A stretch of DNA of 50,940 nt from Deltaproteobacteria bacterium (GCA_019313695.1 JAFDAS010000031.1:1-50940), one strand, 5' to 3'; counted from the stretch's first letter, positions 41,802 through 50,940 are shown. Numbers and translations: made by a program. The notes: a model not told the origin generated them from the sequence alone.

Positions 41802-42581
41802 ATGTCTGAAAGAGGTTATGATTTTACTTTGCAGGAACTAATGGCCGTTGCGGCATCAAGAGAAATTCATGACAAGGAAAAGGTTATTGTCGGAACGGGT
41901 CTTCCTCTATTGGGATCTATGCTTGCAATGAGGACCCATGCTCCTAATATGATTGCTATCTATGAATCGGGAACAATTGAAGCCAAACCGTCAATTACAC
42001 CTTTTTCTGTCGCCGATTCCTGTTTAGTTCCCGGGGCGGCTATGCAGGGTGGACTTGTCGAGGGACTTGGTATTGTCCATGCCGGTGAACTGGATGTTGG
42101 ATTTCTCGGCGGAGCCCAGGTTGATAAATTCGGCAACCTCAATGCCCATGTCATCGGAGATTATTACAATCCTACCGTACGGTTTGCCGGAAGCGGAGGG
42201 TCCAATGACATAGGCTGCGGATGCAAACGGACGATAGTTATGATGCTTCATCAAAAACGAAGGTTTGTGGAAAACGTCGATTTCCTGACAACCCCCGGGT
42301 ACTTAACCGGTGGAGATGCAAGAGAAAAGATGGGATACCCGGGAAATGGACCTGCCGTTGTTGTATCAACGCTGGGAATACTCCGGTTTCATCCTGTAAC
42401 GAAAGAAATGTATTTAGAGTCTTACCATCCAGGTGTAACGGTTAAGATGATTATAGAAAATACCAGTTGGAATTTAAAGATAAACGATGATGTGAAGGAA
42501 ACGGAACATCCAACTGTTGAAGAGATTAGAATTCTCAGAGAAGAACTGGACCCGACAGGAATATTCCTAAATAAACAATAA
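41802..42581 (+). CDS. CoA-transferase subunit B
   Basis: A 259-residue beta subunit with the catalytic glutamate readable as E55 (NMIAIYESGTIE), the same place as E54 of GctB. GGLVEGLGIVHAGELDVGFLGGAQVDKFGNLNAHVIG is a strong family segment, and GSGGSNDIGCGCKRTI binds CoA. It follows subunit A by 11 bp with an AGGAGG site. Substrate likely a dicarboxylate or unsaturated acid by association. Confidence 0.9.
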   Translation: MSERGYDFTLQELMAVAASREIHDKEKVIVGTGLPLLGSMLAMRTHAPNMIAIYESGTIEAKPSITPFSVADSCLVPGAAMQGGLVEGLGIVHAGELDVGFLGGAQVDKFGNLNAHVIGDYYNPTVRFAGSGGSNDIGCGCKRTIVMMLHQKRRFVENVDFLTTPGYLTGGDAREKMGYPGNGPAVVVSTLGILRFHPVTKEMYLESYHPGVTVKMIIENTSWNLKINDDVKETEHPTVEEIRILREELDPTGIFLNKQ

Positions 42582-42605
42582 ACTCATTGAGGAGGTGCGA
42601 TAGAT

Positions 42606-43370
42606 ATGGATAACGTTGTACTATACGAAAAGAAAGAAGATATTGCTATCATCACCTTTAACCGTCCAGATTCCCTTAATGCCCTAAATACTGACGTTAA
42701 TATAAAACTCATTGAGTTACTTGATAAGGCAGAAAAAGACGATGAAGTGGGAGTAGTTATTTTAACAGGTTCAGGAGAAAAGGCGTTTGTGGCCGGTGCT
42801 GACATCAAGGAAATGCTGAATATGGATCCTATAGGTGCCAGAGAGCACGCAATTCGAGCGAAGGGTGCCGCAGACAAGATTTACGATCTAAAAAAACCTG
42901 TTATCGCGGCAATTAATGGCTTCTGTCTGGGTGGGGGAATGGAATATGCCATGGCATGTGACTTCCGTGTCGCTTCCGACAATGCAAGGTTTGGTCTGCC
43001 GGAAATAAATCTCGGTATTATGCCGGGCTCTGCGGGAACACAGAGGCTTCCTCGCCTTATCGGTATGGGAAAAGCGAAAGAACTGATTTTTTCTGGAGCC
43101 ATGATCGATGCCACGCAGGCGCTTAATCTCGGCCTGATAAATTATATTTTCGAAAGATCAGCACTACTGGGGGAGGCTATCAAACTGGCAAAAAAAATCG
43201 CATCGAAGAGCTCTGTTGCCCTGTCCCTTATTAAATCGGCGATGAACAAAGGTACGGAGATCGATCTCGAATCGGCTTCCATGTTTGAAATAGATTGTTT
43301 TGCCCTTTGCTTTGCCACAAAAGAACAGAAAATGGGAATGGCAGCGTTCGCTGGTAAGAAAAAAGACTGA
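42606..43370 (+). CDS. Enoyl-CoA hydratase (crotonase)
   Basis: A 254-residue crotonase-fold enzyme with both catalytic acids, E113 (GGGMEYAMACDFR) and E133 (LPEINLGIMPGSAGTQRL), equal in spacing to E144/E164 of rat crotonase. GAFV-type oxyanion loop is FVAGADIKEM. It hydrates enoyl-CoA to 3-hydroxyacyl-CoA and is followed by the dehydrogenase that would use the product. Confidence 0.93.
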   Translation: MDNVVLYEKKEDIAIITFNRPDSLNALNTDVNIKLIELLDKAEKDDEVGVVILTGSGEKAFVAGADIKEMLNMDPIGAREHAIRAKGAADKIYDLKKPVIAAINGFCLGGGMEYAMACDFRVASDNARFGLPEINLGIMPGSAGTQRLPRLIGMGKAKELIFSGAMIDATQALNLGLINYIFERSALLGEAIKLAKKIASKSSVALSLIKSAMNKGTEIDLESASMFEIDCFALCFATKEQKMGMAAFAGKKKD

Positions 43371-43526
43371 TTCTTCATTTCAGATAGTTTTGAAAGAATG
43401 AGTTTTGACCACCGGGGTTTGGATCTGTCCATAAATTGTGGGCGGTTTGTCCCTCCTTTCCGCTCACAATGCCCCGTGTTTATAGCCCAAAAAAGAGAAA
43501 AAATTTGTTGCGTGAGGAGAAATATC

Positions 43527-44381
43527 ATGACGGAAAAGATAGTAGTAATAGGAGCAGGAACAATGGGTTCCGGCATTGCCCAGGTTGCAGTTGAAGCCGG
43601 TTTTACCGCGATCATCGTGGATACAGAAGAGAAATTTATTGAGCAGGGAATTGGAAATATCAAAAATTTTATCGAAAAGAAAGCTGCCAAGGGGAAAATT
43701 ACCCCGGAACAACATGATGATATTTTGTCAAGACTCACAGGAACGGTGGACATGGAGACAGCCGTTGACGGGGCTGTCATGGTGGTTGAAGCAGTGTTTG
43801 AAAACCTGGAACTGAAAAAAGATATCTTTGAAAAAATCGATGCACTGTGCCCACAGGACGTTATATTGGCAAGCAATACCTCAACGATGAGTATATCAAA
43901 AATCGCAACCGCTACTACACATCCTGAGCGTGTAATCGGCACACATTATTTCAGTCCGGTACCATTAATGCGCCTCGTTGAGGTTATCAGGGGAAAGGAA
44001 ACGAGTGATCTAATAACAGAGAAAACCGTCACTATCTGTCAACAATTAGGAAAAACGCCTATCACGGTAAAAGATGTTCCAGGATTTATCGTTAACCGGT
44101 TTTTGTGCCTCCTGTACAACGAGGCGGCAAACATGGTGTACAACGGTGTCGCATCCCCTGAAGAAATTGATACGGCACTTAAACTCGGATGCAACTGGCC
44201 GATGGGAGTTATTGAAATCATGGACATGGCTGGTGTGGATGTGTGTGGCTTGGCCATGGAGGCGATGTATAAGATGACAGGCGAAGAGAGATATAAACCC
44301 TCCCCAATGTTTAAAAAGATGATGGATGAAAATCGCATGGGACGTAAAACCGGCAGGGGTTTCTATGAGTATGGAAAGTAA
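43527..44381 (+). CDS. hbd: 3-hydroxybutyryl-CoA dehydrogenase
   Basis: A 284-residue enzyme of normal Hbd length. It has VVIGAGTMGSGIAQVAVEAG (NAD), VVEAVFENLELKK, SNTSTMSI, the catalytic histidine in GTHYFSPVPLMRLVEVI, and KDVPGFIVNRFL. The ATG at 43527 follows GAGGAGAAAT; longer upstream frames have no such site. About 155 bp separate it from the hydratase, with no recognisable gene between. Confidence 0.92.
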   Translation: MTEKIVVIGAGTMGSGIAQVAVEAGFTAIIVDTEEKFIEQGIGNIKNFIEKKAAKGKITPEQHDDILSRLTGTVDMETAVDGAVMVVEAVFENLELKKDIFEKIDALCPQDVILASNTSTMSISKIATATTHPERVIGTHYFSPVPLMRLVEVIRGKETSDLITEKTVTICQQLGKTPITVKDVPGFIVNRFLCLLYNEAANMVYNGVASPEEIDTALKLGCNWPMGVIEIMDMAGVDVCGLAMEAMYKMTGEERYKPSPMFKKMMDENRMGRKTGRGFYEYGK

Positions 44382-44447
44382 AAGGAGAGAAACCGTATAA
44401 ACATAAGTTGATTAGTGCCTTTATTTTCAACAAAAGAGGAGCATAAG

Positions 44448-45668
44448 ATGGATAAAAGAGAAGTAGTATTTGTAGATGGTGTGCGCACCGCTTTTGGCAG
44501 GATGGGAGGATCACTTAAGGATATTATCGCAGAGGAGTTAGGTGTCATAGGTATTAAAGGACTTCTTGAAAAAACGAATGTCCATGAAAAAGCCCATGTT
44601 GATTGTGTCTTTTTAGGAACAGCATTAGGCTGTTCTCATGCCTTGAATCCTGCACGATGGGTGTTACTGGCTGCCGGACTGCCGGAGAGTACTTCCGCTT
44701 CGTATGTGGAGATGCAATGTGGTTCGGCAATTGATGCAATCAACCATGCGGCCTGGAAGATCCTCTGTAATCATGCAGATATTGTCATTGCAGGAGGAAT
44801 GGAGGCATACAGTCAGGTGCCGGCTAAATTTTCCATGAGTGTAGAGCCATATCGAATGAATCCGCCAATGTCTCTGGAGTCGTGGCTTTCTCCTGTAAAA
44901 GAAGGAGAAGAGTTAATCGGTCCTAGCGAGATGGGGATAACGGCGGAGAATCTTCAGGTAAAATACGATATCAGCCGGGAAGCACAAGACGAGTTTGCTT
45001 TCCGAAGTCAGACGCTGGCAAAGAAGGCAATGGATGCTGGATACTTCGAGGAAGAGATCATCCCGGTTACCATATCCCAAGGGAAGAAAAAGCCGCCTAT
45101 AGAATTCAAGGTTGATGAGCATCCGCGCTTGTCCCCGGTGAACGTGCTGGCGACTCTCAAACCAGTATTCAAGAAAAATGGAACGGTCACCGTGGGTAAC
45201 TCATCTGGTCGTAATGACGGTAGTGCCTTTGTCTTGATGATGACCAGAGAAAAGGCAAGAGAATGTGGTTATGAACCGATCGCGAAGTGGATCAGCGGAG
45301 GGGATTATGGCGTAGATCCTAAAATTATGGGTGTTGCGCCTGCTTATGCAATGCCAATGGCTATGAAGCGAGCTTCACTGAAGCTTTCAGACCTTGATGT
45401 TATAGAGTGTAACGAGGCCTTTGCTGCGCAAAATCTGGCAGTTATCAAAGAACTGGAGAATCAGACCGGCGAAAGGGTTGATATGGATGGATGGAACCCC
45501 AATGGTGGTGCAATCGCATTTGGCCATCCCAACGGAGCCTCCGGAGCGCGTATTTGTATGTTTACAATGCGCGAACTGATCCGCAGAGGCGGAAGGTACG
45601 GAATCTTTAGCTCCTGTTGCGGCGGTGGCTTGGGTGTTGCGACAGTTATCGAAAATCTGATGCTGTGA
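44448..45668 (+). CDS. Acetyl-CoA acyltransferase (thiolase), island copy 1
   Basis: A 406-residue thiolase. Nucleophile C91 (VEMQCGSAIDAI); histidine motif NPNGGAIAFGHPNGASGARI; second cysteine in FSSCCGGGLGVAT. The start at 44448 has AGAGGAG upstream. It differs clearly in sequence from the copies at 27660 and 47813, so the three are paralogues, not recent duplicates. Confidence 0.93.
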   Translation: MDKREVVFVDGVRTAFGRMGGSLKDIIAEELGVIGIKGLLEKTNVHEKAHVDCVFLGTALGCSHALNPARWVLLAAGLPESTSASYVEMQCGSAIDAINHAAWKILCNHADIVIAGGMEAYSQVPAKFSMSVEPYRMNPPMSLESWLSPVKEGEELIGPSEMGITAENLQVKYDISREAQDEFAFRSQTLAKKAMDAGYFEEEIIPVTISQGKKKPPIEFKVDEHPRLSPVNVLATLKPVFKKNGTVTVGNSSGRNDGSAFVLMMTREKARECGYEPIAKWISGGDYGVDPKIMGVAPAYAMPMAMKRASLKLSDLDVIECNEAFAAQNLAVIKELENQTGERVDMDGWNPNGGAIAFGHPNGASGARICMFTMRELIRRGGRYGIFSSCCGGGLGVATVIENLML

Positions 45669-45868
45669 GATACGATATCTTTCAGCGAAATAATAGAAAT
45701 AAATGGGAGATAGCAATAGATTACATAGACAGCCGACGTATTGCGAGCACGGCTACTATGCGCATAGGAAAGTGAATGAGAGTAAGAAAGTCTTTAGAGT
45801 GCTGCGGGAATTCCGTTTGCCCATGAGCTCATCCCATATTGTTAAAATAATGAAGGAGAAATATAGTA

Positions 45869-47674
45869 ATGGCCGAAAAATTTGTAAGTGAAAAGAATCT
45901 GAAATTCATGCTGTATGACGTATTTGATGCCGCATCGCTCGTTCAATATCCCTATTATTCGGAACACTCCAGGGAAATGTTTGACATGATCTTGGAGACC
46001 GCCATCAGAATTGGCAGAGATATGCTCCTGCCGTGTTTTGAAGAAATGGATAAAAACCCCCCCGAATTAGTAGGTGGTAAAGTGAAAGTCCATCCCATGG
46101 TAAAGGACCTTATGGCGGAGTTTGGAGAAGGGGGATGGATATCATCAACCGCTTCCATGGAGTTTGGCGGGCAGCAACTTCCTCATTTGATCGATCTTAT
46201 CCCGAGATTCATCTTTGCCGCTGCTAACTATTCGGGAAGCGTCTATCCTATGCTCACCACGGAAGCCGCACTCCTCATCGCCTCTTTTGGTAGTGAAGAC
46301 TTGAGACACACTTACTTGCCCCCCATGTTCTCTGGTAAATGGCAGGGGACGATGGCTCTCACGGAACCACAGGCGGGGAGTTCGCTCGCAGATATTATGG
46401 CGACGGCGGAACCTACCGACGAAAGATATTACAAAATCCGCGGGCAGAAAATCTTTATCTCTGGATCTGACCACGATGGAGTGGAAAATGTGGTTCAACT
46501 CCTGCTTGCCAGAATAAAAGGCTCGCCTGTCGGAGTTAGAGGGATTTCTTTGTTTGTGGTACCCAACAAGAGAATTGGAGAAAATGGTGAGTTGATTCCG
46601 AATGATGTCAACGTAACTGGTATTTACCACAAACTTGGCTACAGAGGCTGTCCCATAAACCAGTTGAGCTTGGGGGAGGAAGATGATTGTCGTGGTTACC
46701 TCGTAGGAGAGCCCAATAAGGGATTGGCATATATGTTTCAGATGATGAATGCTGCCCGGATTGGTGTAGGGCTTGGCGCAGCAGCTATTGGTTCTGCAGC
46801 ATATTATGCTTCCCTTGAGTACGCAAAAGAGCGTCCCCAGGGCAGGAAACTGACAGATAAAGATCCTTCCAAACCCCAGATACCCATTATTGAGCATGCA
46901 GATGTCAAACGTATGTTACTTTTCCAACGGGCTATCGTCGAAGGGTCTCTTTCACTTCTTTGCCAGTGCAGTAAGTATCATGATTTGAAGGTTGTCCTTG
47001 CAGGAGAGGAAAAAGAAAAATACTCCCTTCTGCTGGATCTTCTGACCCCCGTTGCAAAAAGTTATCCCTCTGAGATGTGTATCTTAACGACAAGTCAGGG
47101 GCTCCAGATCCTGGGAGGATATGGCTACTGTGACGAATTTCCTCTTGAACAATATTATAGAGATGTGAGGATTCACCCCATTCATGAGGGAACCACAGGA
47201 ATTCATGGTATAACCATCCTTGGCAGAAGCATCACCATGAATAATGGCAAAGCATATCAGCTTTACTTGAAAGAAGTACAAAATGTTATTCAAGAAGCAA
47301 AGGATATAGTCGATCTTAATCCTTCTGCGCAGGCGCTCAACGATGCCCTTGAACAGCTTCGGACGACGACTTCTCATCTGCTGGGTGTGGCAAAAAGTGG
47401 AGATCAAGAGCTTTTCTTGGCTGATGCAACCCTCTATCTTGAACTATTTTCAATAATTGCCATTGCCTGGCAATGGTTGCTACAAGCTATTGCAGCCCAT
47501 AAGGCCTTGGAGAATAATCCTTCAGAGGATGATACTAACTTCTATGAGGGGAAACTGTATACATTCCGATATTTCTTTAGCTATGAACTTCCCAAAATAG
47601 AAGGCTTAGTAAAGCGTCTGAATAATAGTGATGGATTGACTGTAAAGATGAAGGAAAAATATTTTGCTGATTAA
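45869..47674 (+). CDS. Acyl-CoA dehydrogenase, ~600-residue type, island copy
   Basis: A 601-residue enzyme with the same layout as that at 23236. FAD segment MALTEPQAGSSLADIMATA, catalytic glutamate E440 (IHPIHEGTTGIHG), and GGYGYCDEFPLEQYYRDVR. The AAGGAGAAAT site precedes the ATG. It would perform the initial dehydrogenation of the acid's CoA ester; in a glutarate pathway a decarboxylating or non-decarboxylating glutaryl-CoA dehydrogenase is normally ~390 residues, so this longer type argues for another substrate or an unusual variant. Confidence 0.93.
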   Translation: MAEKFVSEKNLKFMLYDVFDAASLVQYPYYSEHSREMFDMILETAIRIGRDMLLPCFEEMDKNPPELVGGKVKVHPMVKDLMAEFGEGGWISSTASMEFGGQQLPHLIDLIPRFIFAAANYSGSVYPMLTTEAALLIASFGSEDLRHTYLPPMFSGKWQGTMALTEPQAGSSLADIMATAEPTDERYYKIRGQKIFISGSDHDGVENVVQLLLARIKGSPVGVRGISLFVVPNKRIGENGELIPNDVNVTGIYHKLGYRGCPINQLSLGEEDDCRGYLVGEPNKGLAYMFQMMNAARIGVGLGAAAIGSAAYYASLEYAKERPQGRKLTDKDPSKPQIPIIEHADVKRMLLFQRAIVEGSLSLLCQCSKYHDLKVVLAGEEKEKYSLLLDLLTPVAKSYPSEMCILTTSQGLQILGGYGYCDEFPLEQYYRDVRIHPIHEGTTGIHGITILGRSITMNNGKAYQLYLKEVQNVIQEAKDIVDLNPSAQALNDALEQLRTTTSHLLGVAKSGDQELFLADATLYLELFSIIAIAWQWLLQAIAAHKALENNPSEDDTNFYEGKLYTFRYFFSYELPKIEGLVKRLNNSDGLTVKMKEKYFAD

Positions 47675-47812
47675 AAATGTAATCGGTGGGGTTAATTAAA
47701 TGAAGCCGTCTTGATGCTCTTTAACAAATCAAGTGTATTTTTCTTCAATCATTGGTCTTAGGCAATGGCATCAAGACGCTTCAGAATAGAATTTGATTCA
47801 GGAGGAAATTTT

Positions 47813-49036
47813 ATGAGTAAAAACGATGTTGTTATAGTAAGCGCAGTACGGACCCCCTTTGGCAGGTTCGACGGGATTCTCAAGACCACGTCAAGTTTTG
47901 ACCTTGGTATTGATGTGTTGAAAGAGGTTATTGGCCGAATAGGATTAGATCCGAAAGATGCGGACGAGGTCTACTACGGGACATGCATACCCGCCGAGTA
48001 TGCAATTCTGACCAATGTTCCGGCGAGACAGATTACCCTTGGTGCCGGATTTCCCGAAGACAATATATCGCTGACGATTGACCGTGCCTGCTGTTCATCC
48101 ATGACGGCTCTTCGCCTTGGATGCCGTGCCATCAAGTCAGGGGATGTTGAGGTGGTCATTGCTTCGGGAGCGGAGAACATGGGCAATGTTCCCCTGATTG
48201 CGAGTGCTGCCAAGGTGAGGTGGGGAAATCGTTTAGGACCCATCGAACTGGAAGATGTTCTGTTTGAACTCGGGTACGGACGGAGGGGATTCGCGCCCGT
48301 GGCAACCGATGCCGGACATGTTGCCATTGAGTATGGTGTTTTCCGAGAAAAGCAGGATGAGTGGGCGCTCGGAAGTCATCAGAAATGGTTCAATGCCTAT
48401 GGTGAAGGCAAATTTAAGATCGGCGAAGAGATTATGACAATCGAAGTTCCACAGAAGAAGGGTGATCCGATCATTATGGACAGAGATGAGTCGCCCAGAG
48501 AAAACCTGTCGCCGGAAAAAATGGCTTCCTTGAAACCCGTCTATGGAAGCCCCACGGTAACGGCAGGGAATGCCCCCGGCATGAATTCCGGCGCCTCGGC
48601 CATGGTCATCATGAGCCGCAAGAAAGCCGAAAGTATGGGGTTAAAGCCCCTGGCTACCATAGAAGCATGCCAGGCAGCTGCCGGTGCACCCAAATATATG
48701 GCATGTGTTCCTGCTCAGGCAATTGGGAAAATGTTGGTAAAACAGGGAAAAACCATCGATGACATGGACCTGATTGAAATCAACGAGGCATTTGCGGCGG
48801 TAACGCTGGTATCGCTCAAGATGCTTGCCGATGATGATCCTGGAAAGTGGCAGGAACTTCAGGACAAAACCAATGTGAATGGAGGAGCCGTAGCAATCGG
48901 CCATCCGGTAGGGGCAAGTGGTGCCCGTGTGACAATGACGCTGATGTACGAACTGATGCGCAGGGGTGGCGGCAGAGGGGTCGCCGCCATCTGCGGCGGA
49001 CTTTCACAGGGTGAGGCGATTATGATAAATGTGTAA
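47813..49036 (+). CDS. Acetyl-CoA acetyltransferase (thiolase), island copy 2
   Basis: A 407-residue thiolase with [21 protein letters not shown] at the start, nucleophile C94 by alignment to the FCSSG motif ([11 protein letters not shown]), [20 protein letters not shown] and the late Cys in [12 protein letters not shown]. The ATG at 47813 follows CAGGAGG. With the copy at 44448 the island has two thiolases, which fits two successive cleavages. Confidence 0.93.
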   Translation: MSKNDVVIVSAVRTPFGRFDGILKTTSSFDLGIDVLKEVIGRIGLDPKDADEVYYGTCIPAEYAILTNVPARQITLGAGFPEDNISLTIDRACCSSMTALRLGCRAIKSGDVEVVIASGAENMGNVPLIASAAKVRWGNRLGPIELEDVLFELGYGRRGFAPVATDAGHVAIEYGVFREKQDEWALGSHQKWFNAYGEGKFKIGEEIMTIEVPQKKGDPIIMDRDESPRENLSPEKMASLKPVYGSPTVTAGNAPGMNSGASAMVIMSRKKAESMGLKPLATIEACQAAAGAPKYMACVPAQAIGKMLVKQGKTIDDMDLIEINEAFAAVTLVSLKMLADDDPGKWQELQDKTNVNGGAVAIGHPVGASGARVTMTLMYELMRRGGGRGVAAICGGLSQGEAIMINV

Positions 49037-49438
49037 TGTATAATAACTGATTGTAATTTATGAAAACATGTCAGAATACGTGGTACATGAACATGAATGA
49101 TATTCGCGTTTAATAACCGTCAGCCAAGTATTTAGTTTTATTATATTCAATAAATAATCCTGAGGGTATACAGATGGGTTATTCATTAATATAGAAAAAG
49201 GTTAAAATAAACGATTTGTGTAAAAGCGTAAAAGATGACAATCAGTCGCTCTTAATATTCGCTTTATGAATCTGTAAATAATTATCGTAAAGTTCTTGCA
49301 AAAATGGCAAGAAAAAAATTCGCCATGCCCGCAAAACCTTTTACATAAAGACTTTACGGCGATTTTTAGAAAATTCAACTTTTTAAAACCTTCTTGATTC
49401 CGGCTTGTCCGGGTTAGGTGTTGGAAGAGGAGAACAAT
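49037..49438. other. AT-rich intergenic region before uspA
   Basis: No gene is apparent. A perfect 7-bp inverted repeat TTCTTGC/GCAAGAA lies near 49295-49315, and outer CGTAAAG/CTTTACG arms (about 49289 and 49355) could pair around it. A TTGATTCCGGCTTGTCCGGG hairpin segment lies at about 49394-49413, just before the uspA ribosome binding site. It may hold the uspA promoter; I cannot assign boxes. Confidence 0.5.
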
Positions 49439-49963
49439 ATGTTACCTAAAATCCAAAAAATTCTTTACGCAACAGATCTTTCGCCAAATACTGCCTATGT
49501 TTTTCGTTATGCCATTAACATGGCAATCAAACATGATGCCGAAATCTTCTTGTTACACGTGATCGAAGAAATGCCTGCAAGTGCCAGAATTCTGATAGAT
49601 CTTGAACTTTGTGCTCATGAGGGGACGCGCGATGAACGAATTGAGAGAAATGTTATAGATTATGTCGATAAAATTAAAAAACGGTTAGAAGTGTTTGTCG
49701 AGAAAGAACTTAAAGATCAACCCGAAGCTCTTGAGAGGGTAGTTTCGATAGAAGTGCATGAGGGTTATTCGACACATGAGATACTCAAAAAAACAAAAGA
49801 GTTAAATTGTGATCTGATCATTATGGGGAGTCATGGAAAAGGGCTCATTTCCCATGCATTTTTAGGGAGTGTGGCTGAGAGAGTACTTAGAAGGACAAAA
49901 ATACCGATTCTTATTGTTCCATTGCCCGACGAAATAACCGAAATACCGTTCCAATCTATTTAG
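49439..49963 (+). CDS. Universal stress protein (UspA family)
   Basis: A 174-residue protein with the ATP-binding UspA pattern G-x2-G-x9-G-S: IIMGSHGKGLISHAFLGSVAERVLRRTKIPILIVP. The start at 49439 has AGAGGAG upstream. Many anaerobes carry a Usp beside organic-acid degradation genes; its role is unclear. A decayed IS follows immediately. Confidence 0.9.
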   Translation: MLPKIQKILYATDLSPNTAYVFRYAINMAIKHDAEIFLLHVIEEMPASARILIDLELCAHEGTRDERIERNVIDYVDKIKKRLEVFVEKELKDQPEALERVVSIEVHEGYSTHEILKKTKELNCDLIIMGSHGKGLISHAFLGSVAERVLRRTKIPILIVPLPDEITEIPFQSI

Positions 49964-49968
49964 ACTGA

Positions 49969-50534
49969 GGTTTCACCGAAATTATGGCATATAGATTCAC
50001 GCAACCATGCGCAGTAAGGTATTCATGAAAGATTTTCGCGGGAGTTTGTCGTTCGTATAGCAAACAGCATCAAAATCGTCTGTCAGGGCGGTCTTGACAA
50101 TGATGTGCCTCAAATCTGAGAAAGCGAAACTGTTTCGGCCTCTGACTCTATGCCTGACGTTCAGGGATATTTTCAAGCCGTGCCCCATAGATTCAGGTAA
50201 TGGTGGCCGCCATCATGGAAAAGCTTATGTGATTTATAACGGCATGGGCATTGCGGGCTTGGCTTTTACTACTGTCTCTGTCCTTTTTGACATCTTTGAA
50301 CTTGGATCCGATTTTCCATCTTGCGTCATAGTGCTGATGAGATCTATTCTGTTCGGCACTCAAATCGAGATCGATAGAAAAGAGTGCAATCCACTGGGTT
50401 TTAGGAAAGCCACAGACTGCCCGAACAAGACACTTGAGTGTTTTGAACATGACAGTCTTTGAAAAGGTATTGACGATTCGGTATTTCCCATTATAATCCC
50501 GACTCATTGAGATAGTGGAGCTTTTCACGAAGCC
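49969..50534 (-). pseudogene. Decayed insertion-sequence transposase fragment
   Basis: The minus strand retains a transposase C-terminus: residues like LSAEQNRSHQHYDARWKIGS, KFKDVKKDRDSSKSQARNA and AVINHISFSMMAATIT fit the end of an IS4-type DDE transposase. After ATIT the codon TGA (50193-50195) replaces an expected tryptophan, and the rest (NVRHRVRGRNSFAFSDLRHI) is in a shifted frame to 49997, so it holds at least one nonsense and one frameshift mutation. The N-terminal two thirds are absent. Candidate ends are GGTTTCACCGAAATTATGGC on the left and ATAGTGGAGCTTTTCACGAA on the right. No target duplication is visible. Confidence 0.75.
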
Positions 50535-50559
50535 TCCAATGTTGTTTTGTCAAGTGATG

Positions 50560-50600
50560 CCTGCATGTGCTGCAGGGGTGGGTTTTTTTACAAAGCCATA
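50560..50600. repeat. Inverted repeat and MITE-type half-site before the carboxyltransferase gene
   Basis: CCTGCA/TGCAGG (50560-50576) forms a short hairpin followed by GGTTTTTTT, and TTTTTACAAAGCCAT (50586-50600) matches the right end of MITE copy 2. No left end or target duplication is found, so this may be a truncated element or coincidence. Confidence 0.4.
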
Positions 50601-50627
50601 AAATTTAGAGGGAAAGGAACAGATACA

Positions 50628-50940
50628 ATGGCAGAGAAAAAATTGACAAGGGCCGAAAAGCTGGAGGAAGGAAGGGCAGCCAATCTAAAACACTGGATTG
50701 CAGAGGATGAGGTCCTGTTCAAACACCGCGAAGAAGCTTACAATGTCGGCGGTCAGAAACAGCTGGATCGCCTTGCCAAACAGGGCAAGAAACCGATGCG
50801 CGAGCTTATATCAATGCTGATCGATTCGGATACCGAGTATTTTGAAGTGGGTCTTGATACCGGCTATGATATCGGTAAGAAAAGAGTTTACGGTGGAGAG
50901 ATCTACGAGCAGGAAAAGCGTGGGCATATACCAGGAGGCG
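50628..50940 (+). CDS. Acyl-CoA carboxyltransferase / decarboxylase alpha subunit, 5' end (partial)
   Basis: The reading frame starts MAEKKLTRAEKLEEGRAANL and runs off the window after ~104 residues. RLAKQGKKPMRELISMLIDS and DTEYFEVGLDTGYDIGKKRV match the N-terminal part of the biotin-dependent carboxyltransferase domain, as in glutaconyl-CoA decarboxylase alpha and propionyl-CoA carboxylase beta. The N-terminal lead of ~60 residues resembles the glutaconyl-CoA decarboxylase type. AGGGAAAGGA precedes the ATG. As part of this island it could turn glutaconyl-CoA into crotonyl-CoA. Confidence 0.8.
   Translation, partial: MAEKKLTRAEKLEEGRAANLKHWIAEDEVLFKHREEAYNVGGQKQLDRLAKQGKKPMRELISMLIDSDTEYFEVGLDTGYDIGKKRVYGGEIYEQEKRGHIPGG

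Noticed and set aside
45703-45891. A 62-codon open frame between thiolase and acyl-CoA dehydrogenase genes
   Set aside because: No ribosome binding site, no motif, and it overlaps the start of the next gene by 23 bp.
46145-46897. A 250-codon minus-strand open frame
   Set aside because: Antisense to the acyl-CoA dehydrogenase at 45869.
49294-49318. Hairpin TTCTTGC/GCAAGAA as a terminator
   Set aside because: It is followed by A residues, not T, on the plus strand, so it is not a standard terminator for the upstream thiolase.

Overview
The window looks like a chromosome segment of an anaerobic Desulfobacterota-type bacterium (Syntrophus/Desulfobacterales-like; inferred from gene content, no marker gene checked). 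Supporting content: a tungsten-type aldehyde:ferredoxin oxidoreductase, NuoE/NuoF-like flavoprotein subunits fused to a GltD-like domain, CoA-ester beta-oxidation genes with ~600-residue acyl-CoA dehydrogenases, TRAP transport and a sigma-54 activator. No rRNA, tRNA or CRISPR array was seen.

Layout. 0.26-2.35 kb (-): GDP-mannose pyrophosphorylase, a SemiSWEET transporter and an iron-sulfur flavoprotein. 2.96-6.49 kb (+): iron alcohol dehydrogenase, SCP2 protein and AOR, behind a candidate sigma-54 promoter and closed by a strong terminator. 6.7-11.8 kb: a small unknown protein, RmlB, a HAD hydrolase, an unknown membrane-anchored protein and a GpsA-like dehydrogenase. 12.0-15.5 kb (+): a polar amino-acid ABC transporter whose binding-protein gene is broken by an internal deletion and whose two permeases are fused. 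15.7-22.4 kb (-): an eight-gene operon with two DRTGG proteins, two GHKL ATPase proteins, a PHP protein, a NuoE-like and a HndB-like subunit and a 1018-residue NuoF::GltD fusion; no hydrogenase catalytic subunit lies in the window. 22.6-28.9 kb (+): a TetR-led fatty-acid oxidation operon (acyl-CoA dehydrogenase, FadN-type fusion, thiolase). 29.1-35.1 kb: nitrilase-family hydrolase, then glyQ-glyS and mgtE-recO on the minus strand.

35.3-50.9 kb (+) is an AT-richer catabolic island: a frameshifted sigma-54 activator, two palindromic enhancer-like sites, a textbook -24/-12 promoter, a thioredoxin-fold protein without CXXC, a TRAP transporter (DctP, DctQ, DctM), a two-subunit CoA-transferase, enoyl-CoA hydratase, 3-hydroxyacyl-CoA dehydrogenase, two thiolases, a second acyl-CoA dehydrogenase, a UspA protein, a decayed IS and the start of an acyl-CoA carboxyltransferase. 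Together these would take up an organic acid (dicarboxylate such as glutarate or pimelate is my guess), activate it by CoA transfer and oxidise it to acetyl-CoA.

Three non-coding elements of 130-201 bp (2581, 8412, 18773) share terminal inverted repeats and each is flanked by a perfect 6-bp direct repeat, so they look like one MITE family. The copy at 18773 lies inside the NuoE/HndB/NuoF operon and supplies two bases of the hndB-like stop codon.
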